This document shows positions 58,828-64,000 of a stretch of DNA of 64,000 bases, piece by piece (the first letter of the stretch is position 1; every line of letters starts with the position of its first letter). Below the pieces are notes generated by a model, which ran no database searches, was not told where the DNA came from, and was given only the letters and a program-made list of their open reading frames with translations. The DNA comes from Adiantum capillus-veneris. Lineage: Eukaryota; Streptophyta; Polypodiopsida; Polypodiales; Pteridaceae. Position numbers and translations under genes: made by a program. The stretch spans positions 99,401,912 through 99,465,911 of the forward strand of contig CM043963.1 in assembly GCA_014529385.2 (NCBI GenBank). The letters are read 5' to 3'.

Positions 58828-60203
58828 CTCTCTAGGGGGAGTGCAAATAATTAGGTTAGGGTTCCTTATGTTTTTTAATTATATTCAATAAGTGTTGTTA
58901 CCTTTTCCCATTGATGTGCCTCCTACAGGTATTCTTTGTGTTTCCTTGTGTGTACAGGAACATTTTGCTGTGGTTAGGATTTGGACCTTCATGGAATATT
59001 TCTCTCATCCACTTTTCAAATCAAGCGTGATCATCAACACAAACATGTGTTTCTTGTCCATTAGCATTGCCCCTTATCTTTTTGCATCCATGTTTGTCCG
59101 CTTTAATTGTGATTGGTAGCATAATATCCAACACATTTTCTTAGTATCAAACATTAAATTCAATGTAATTTTGTCATAATCACTTGTCTAGGTTTAAAAA
59201 TCAAGCAGTCCAACTAAGCTAGTTTGACCAAGCTAGGTGTTAGAGATCTTCTCTTAATACCATGGGGAATGCCTTCCTAATAATCAATGGTTACTTAGGT
59301 TCTTAATCCAATTTAAGCAGCATTGTGTGAAATGTATTAGGGATTTCTAGTGGGCTTAGTCCCTATTGACCTCTAGCTTAAGTATTATAAAGGGAGTTTA
59401 CTAGTGTGATGAGCCTGGGGAGGGTAACACTGTTATATGACCCCCCAAAGTTACAAAATTAAAATGCTGAAAACTAACAAACAAAAAAATCAAAGTGCCA
59501 CAATGTAAAATCTTAAGCTGGAAGAGAAACCTTAGCTTGATTTGGTACTCCACTCACATGTATCGCCTATGGTACTAGAGCCCTAGAGGTTCCCAGTGTG
59601 GGCGCTTTTCCTTGAAAAGCAAAAGACCCAAAGCATACAAAATAAGCACACACAGCAAAATTGAATCACTGTGAAAAGACTTAGGGGGGTCAAAGAAAAG
59701 TAAATAAGTCAGGCGATGATTTCATGAGAAATTCCTTTTATCGTAGCTTAACTACAAGGTCTTTTGGGTATAGCCTCTAGTCAGCCCTCGAACATGAAAT
59801 ACTTGGCTCTCGCGATTAAACAACTTAATTGACCAGAGAAAATTGAGAAGCTTACCCATGGTATAATTAATAGTCGATCTTTAGTGCCTTTCGACCGTTA
59901 TATTAGTGACCCCAGACTTGTTTAATTTTTTACCTATACAATTGTTTATGCATTTGACTATATTACAATTTAATGTTTATTGCTGACAAATAGTTTAAAA
60001 TTCTGCTACCAATCAATTTGTCTGTCTACAACTGCATATGCTTTTTAATTTTATATGAGAATGCAATTACTGTGCCAATGTTGTTTGATTTTGCAGTGAC
60101 TGAAGAAGGCTAAGGACATTAATCTCAAATGCTCTTCCACCTCGACGAACCATCTTCAACTCAATAGCTTCCGAGGACGGAATCTACATCAGGAAGGGGG
60201 ACA
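58828..60203 (+). other. 3' non-coding region and polypurine tract of the older gypsy element
   Basis: No gene. It aligns with the minus-strand region 40090-38826 of the young relative, including the stretch about GCTTCCGAGGACGGAATCTA. It ends in AGGAAGGGGGACA, the polypurine tract, just before the 3' LTR. A small open frame at 58892-59119 has no support. Confidence 0.75.
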
Positions 60204-60454
60204 TGTTAACCCTCACGCACATTCCTATCACCTAAGACAAACGCCGTATTATTTATTTGGTAGAGTCAGGTACCGGGCTTGTTGGTCCAATAGGAAAAGG
60301 GTAAGAGTGATCGCCGATGAGAGGCGTACTCTAACTGGAACATTCAAGGGATTAGTTGGCTAAGCATGGGTGTCCAAGTGTGAATGGGGCAAGATCATAT
60401 AAAAGTCAACTAAACCTAAAATTCACTCATTCTTCCAGTGCTCTTGCTCCATCT

Positions 60455-60697
60455 CTCGGGGGGTTCAGTATGTGTAAACCTACCATATCACGTGCGTTCA
60501 AGACATGTTTGTGAAACCCCTTATCTGTAAATTTTGTTAGGAATAGTATGTACCCTCTTCTTTTAAAATCTATAAGTTTTTTCAAATTTGAAAAAATAAT
60601 GTCCTTTTGTATATATATTTGTGTAAGTTTCAAGAACTTTAAATACCCTTTTGTTGAACACGTGATAGGTTACATTTTTATTAGGTGACCTCCCCGG
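60455..60697. mobile_element. Mutator-type MITE inside the 3' LTR, 243 bp
   Basis: It is absent from the 5' LTR at the same position. GCTCCATCT occurs on both sides (60446-60454 and 60698-60706) and only once in the 5' LTR, giving a perfect 9-bp target duplication as for Mutator-like elements. The ends (CTCGGGGGG... and ...CTCCCCGG) are inverted over roughly 38 bp, sharing CATATCACGTG/CCTATCACGTG at their inner edge. It has no ORF. Confidence 0.85.
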
Positions 60698-60730
60698 GCT
60701 CCATCTACATCTTCTTCTTCTTCATCTCCT

Positions 60731-60783
60731 TGTGTGTGTGTGTGTATGCGTGAGAGAGAGACACACACACACACACACACACG

Positions 60784-60822
<39 letters not shown>
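60731..60822. repeat. Compound (GT)n(CA)n(GA)n microsatellite in the 3' LTR
   Basis: A short GT tract, a CA tract and a GA tract follow one another at the same LTR position as the tract at 49379-49438. Confidence 0.92.
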
Positions 60823-60827
<5 letters not shown>

Positions 60828-61074
60828 GTGTGTGCGATCGAGCATTGCCACGACGACACGACGGCAGCGAAGCGGTTGAGCGTGGCGCAACAACGGCTCC
60901 TTCTTCTTCGCAGCGAGGAATCCTCCACGACAACAAGCGTAGAGTGACGAGTGACACACCATCGGCATCTTTGAGCTTACTAGTTTAGGCTAGTTGCGTG
61001 CTTGGAGCCATTTGTGGCTCGCACACAGTGTATTGGAAAGTTCCTTGCATTGACACGTGCGACAGACGCGCACA

Positions 61075-61920
61075 CCAACCAAGAAAATAGAAAATCTCCT
61101 TTCCATATGATAATCTGTTTAATTGGCTAAGAGATTCTAATCCCAAGAATTTCATGATGTCAAAGTTGGCAAGCTTTAGGTGGAGAAGATGACAATGGAA
61201 GAAGACAACCCAAAAAACATTATAAATGAAGGTTTAATTGTAGAGGTGGAGGAGTTTGTACCCCTTTCTCAATGATGGAAGATATCCTTTATCAAATGAT
61301 GGAACTTGAAGGGTTTAAAAACCCTAAAGAAGCACACTCTATTCTGGTATGAAGTAAGAAAAGACAAGGATGTTAACTGTTGGGCCATTCAAGAGCATCA
61401 CCTTGATGCCTCTAGCAGTAGAAAGCAACCCTCACGAAAAACCTGATTTTCAACGATTAAGCTATTGATGGGTATAGCGGCATCCTTACCATTGTGGAAA
61501 GGGACTTTGAGTTGAAAGTGGTCCTTAATAATGCGCCAAGGAGAGCCATAGGGGTGTCAGTCAATTGGGTCATGTACAAGTATTCACCAATATCAACATC
61601 TATCACCCATGCACTACCTAGGATAGATCCAAATTGTGGATGAGTCTTTGAGACACTCCTTTAGAAGGGGAATGGATCCTACTTGGAGACTTTAATATGG
61701 TGGAGAAGAGAAACGACATCATTGGCTCCTCAAGCATATTGACAAGCTTTGAGAAAGAAAAATTGCAGAGTCTATGTGAGAAATGGGCACTAGTGGATCT
61801 TTGGTTGATTGGTCAGTCAAATAGCATTGGATTTACTTACACAAGCCCCCAATATGCTCACACAACTTTTCAGCTTGACAAATGCTATTGCTCCCACCAA
61901 GTTGATTAGATTTTGTTGGC
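61075..61920 (+). pseudogene. Second LINE continued: endonuclease
   Basis: It resumes directly after the gypsy element. SNDGT near 61300 corresponds to the SWNxKGL start. An open stretch reads WILLGDFNMVEKRNDIIGSS, then CEKWALVDLWLIGQSNS and FTYTSPQY, very like 32700-32890. GDFN is the catalytic motif. Several stops are present upstream. Confidence 0.78.
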
Positions 61921-63290
61921 AACTGAAATGAAAGTAGTCACTTCACAAAGATTATTAGATCACTTGTTTCTCTTCATGAAATTTAGAATAGCCAAGGGAG
62001 ATGGGCCATAGCCCCACCGGTCAAAGAAAAATTTAGTCACAGGAGAACACCTCTTCAAAGATTTCCTATTCCAAAGTCTGGCTAGAAAATCTCTCCACAA
62101 GCTAAGTAATGATTTAGAAATGAAGAATCCTAGAGCCTGGGATTTCTTCACTCAAAGTATACAAAAAGTGATTAAAAGGACATGTCCAAGAATGAAGAAA
62201 TCCAAGGAGCACCACTGTGAACAATTAAAAGATGAGATAGAACTACTAAACATCAAAAAATGAGAAGGGACAGCCTCCAAAGAGGATCATAGAAGATGGC
62301 TCAAAGCCAAAGGTTACCTGGATGAGAAAAAACTTGAAGAGGTAAAGAAGGCTACACTATTAGCCAGATAGATTTTCCTTCAACTTGAGTCTTCCAGCCA
62401 TGCACATTTCTTCAAGGCCATCAAAGTTAAGAGCAATCAAGGAACCATCCTCTCTCTCACGATGGACAATGAGGGGTACATTGTACAAGACCCTGATGAT
62501 ATGGGTAAGGTGATCCTAGATCACTTAAGTCAAATCATAGGGCAACCAAAATCTAGGTCCACAAAGTAAACAAAGCTCGAGCATCTCTTCTTGAAAATGC
62601 AAAAAGAACGATTCCCCAAACATAAGAAAATCTATTGGAGAGGGGTTTTATTGAGGATGAATGCTCCCATGCTCTTTATTCACTAGGTAGGGAGAAGTCT
62701 ACCGGATGGGATGGTTTAAAGACTAAATTCTTTATGGGAGGATTTAAGGACCCTTGCTACACACATGGCCAAAAGGGCTCTAGTGGAAGGGGTGCTTGAT
62801 ACTAGCATCAAAAGGGGGCTTATCAAACCTATCCCTAAGCAAGTTTTCTACTCCCAATTGAAGCACTAGTGGCCCCTCACCATGAAGACTATATTCACAA
62901 AATAATCACCAAAGTTGTTGCATTAAGGCATTCTCCCTTCTTGGATAAGTTTGTAACTCCATACCAACACAGATTTATCAAGGGAAGGTCCTTTTATGAC
63001 AATATTTAGATAGCTATGGTCTGCATCAAATATGAAAACTTCACAAGCCAAGAATGTATCCTTCTGCAACTTGACCTTGACAAAGCATATGACTAAATTG
63101 AATGGTCATTCAATGAAGCCGTCATGGAAGCACTAGGGTTTGGACCACGGGTTTGTCATCTAAAGCACACCCTTGAGGTAGGTAGTCACTCAAAGTTGTG
63201 TTTGATAATAGAATTGTGGGTGCCTTTTAAGTCAAAAGATCTATAAAACAGGGTTGCCCTCTAGCCCTGCTTCTATACTTGCCATCAATC
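61921..63290 (+). pseudogene. Second LINE continued: RT N-terminal half
   Basis: It includes the linker missing from the first LINE (KLSNDLEMKNPRAWDFF, HAHFFKAIKVKSNQGTI). GREKSTGWDGLKTKFF, TPYQHRFIKGRSFYDNI and CILLQLDLDKAYD then follow, which are RT motifs 0 to A. It reaches NRVAL near 63255 and stops at a run of 16 C at 63290-63305. The active-site FADD block is not present. Broken by stops. Confidence 0.82.
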
Positions 63291-63305
63291 CCCCCCCCCC
63301 CCCCC

Positions 63306-63464
63306 TAGTGGCCATGTTAGAAGCTAGTTTACTTAATTAGAGGGTGTATTAAGTCAATAGAAACTCATTGTTAAAAGGGCCCAGCTATGCCTTGTGTTGT
63401 AAGAAGAAGAGAAGTATTGAGACCATAGGAAAATGAGTCCAATGGGGAGTAGAAGGAGAAGAAG
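63306..63464. other. Unassigned spacer
   Basis: Short stretch between the C run ending the LINE and the presumed copia LTR. No motif seen. Confidence 0.4.
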
Positions 63465-63872
63465 TGTGAAATCCCAAAAGACCCTTGAGGTTCTAAAAAA
63501 AAAGTAGTTGTAAATCCAATGAGATGCAAAGAGGAAGTCTCTTAACTTTATAGGAACAATTGGAGATGACCCTATTTATGCATTTAGCAAACCTTGACTT
63601 CAAGACTCCTTATTCGTAAGTAATAAAACCCCCAGAGAGATCTTGTTACCATGTACATGTGGTAGTGATGTGTGTGAACACACTCAGGACCACGGTGGCA
63701 TTTTTCCCTTGACTAGAAGGTTTCTCCCCCCGTGCATTGTATATATGCCCACCACTCTAGGGCTAACTTATCTTTCAATTGCACATTAAGTAATACACTC
63801 TCTGTTGTGTGCATTGAGCTTCCTTCATCTTCTCCAAGCTGTGTGTGTTTTCCTACAACCCTAATTTCAACA
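63465..63872 (+). mobile_element. 5' LTR of a copia-type element running off the window
   Basis: The inner end TTTCAACA abuts ATTGGTATCAGAGC. The outer start TGTGAAATCCC is inferred from the TG...CA rule. A TATA-like GTATATATGCCC lies at about 63738. The window ends before gag. The class is inferred from the primer-binding site and layout. Confidence 0.6.
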
Positions 63873-63874
63873 AT

Positions 63875-63886
63875 TGGTATCAGAGC
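63875..63886 (+). promoter_or_regulatory. Initiator-Met primer-binding site
   Basis: TGGTATCAGAGC, complementary to the 3' end of plant initiator tRNA-Met and three bases after the LTR end. Confidence 0.85.
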
Positions 63887-64000
63887 AGGTTGCATCCTCC
63901 CGAGCTTAGTTGCCAGCAGCTCTAGCATATGCTTGCTCACTTTCTCCGATTTCTGTGAGCTTTGGTGAGCATCAGTAGGTTAACACATACTTGGGGCTCA

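Larger units (their letters stand above)
49075..61074 (+). mobile_element. Older Ty3/gypsy element with pol, about 12.0 kb
   Basis: LTRs at 49075-49680 and 60204-61074 are diverged. Flanks CCCAC (49070-49074) and CCAAC (61075-61079) are a likely 5-bp duplication with one change. The primer-binding site TGGCGCCATTGCCGGGGA lies at 49685-49702, and a polypurine tract AGGAAGGGGGACA abuts the 3' LTR at 60191-60203. Domain order is gag, RT, RNase H, integrase, a protease-like domain, a basic C-terminal domain and an extra ORF. All frames except the last are broken. It belongs to the same family as 38249-46809 and has inserted into a LINE. Confidence 0.9.
60204..61074 (+). repeat. 3' LTR of the older gypsy element
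   Basis: 871 bp from TGTTAACCCTCACGC to GACAGACGCGCACA. It is longer than the 5' LTR (606 bp) mainly because of a 243-bp MITE at 60455-60697 plus its 9-bp duplication. It also has a compound GT/CA/GA tract at 60731-60822. Confidence 0.9.

Noticed and set aside
58892-59119. 75-codon frame after the extra ORF
   Set aside because: The DNA is shared with the young element's non-coding 3' region, where the frame is not kept.
63290-63305. Run of 16 C as a functional i-motif
   Set aside because: It lies at a broken LINE end with no other support and may be a sequencing or slippage effect.

Overview
The window looks like intergenic DNA from a large, repeat-rich plant nuclear genome. It holds plant-type CACTA, Mutator-like, Ty1/copia, Ty3/gypsy and L1-type LINE sequences, GT-AG introns inside transposase genes, plant initiator-Met primer-binding sites and very many long (GA)n/(CT)n and (CA)n tracts. 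I see no intact host gene, no tRNA or rRNA gene, no CRISPR array and no bacterial-style operon. The lineage cannot be fixed from sequence alone. A fern or gymnosperm would fit the transposon mix, but that is inference.

Layout. 1-1200: end of a small LTR element on the minus strand with a microsatellite in its leader. 2.9-3.6 kb: relic of a Ulp1-like protease in exons. 3.7-6.85 kb: two satellite-like tandem arrays. 7.8-8.5 kb: minus-strand MULE transposase relic with a SWIM finger. 11113-17707: a complete CACTA element with matching ends, a GGT target duplication, a broken TNP2 gene, an apparently intact TNPA-like gene and a captured HIPP (heavy-metal-associated isoprenylated protein) fragment. 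17.9-18.7 kb: gypsy integrase tail plus LTR. 23.0-23.2 kb: GC-rich fold-back element. 28.3-30.1 kb: an intron-containing transposase relic resembling ORFs best known from animals such as cnidarians. 31.3-38.2 kb: a LINE broken by small LTR-element and copia fragments.

38249-46809 is a very young gypsy element on the minus strand with a CTTAG duplication. Its two LTRs differ essentially only in microsatellite length. It has one intact 1726-codon Gag-protease ORF but no reverse transcriptase, RNase H or integrase. 49075-61074 is an older member of the same family on the plus strand, inserted in a second LINE. It carries the missing RT-RNase H-integrase in broken frames, a second protease-like domain placed after integrase, the same C-terminal domain, and an intact extra ORF of unknown function. 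A small Mutator-type MITE sits in its 3' LTR. The second LINE resumes at 61075, and the window ends in the 5' LTR and primer-binding site of a copia element.

The most unusual material is the gypsy family (protease after integrase in one member, pol-less but young in the other), the 28 kb transposase and the HIPP capture inside the CACTA element. All gene calls come from reading translations by eye. No database search was possible.
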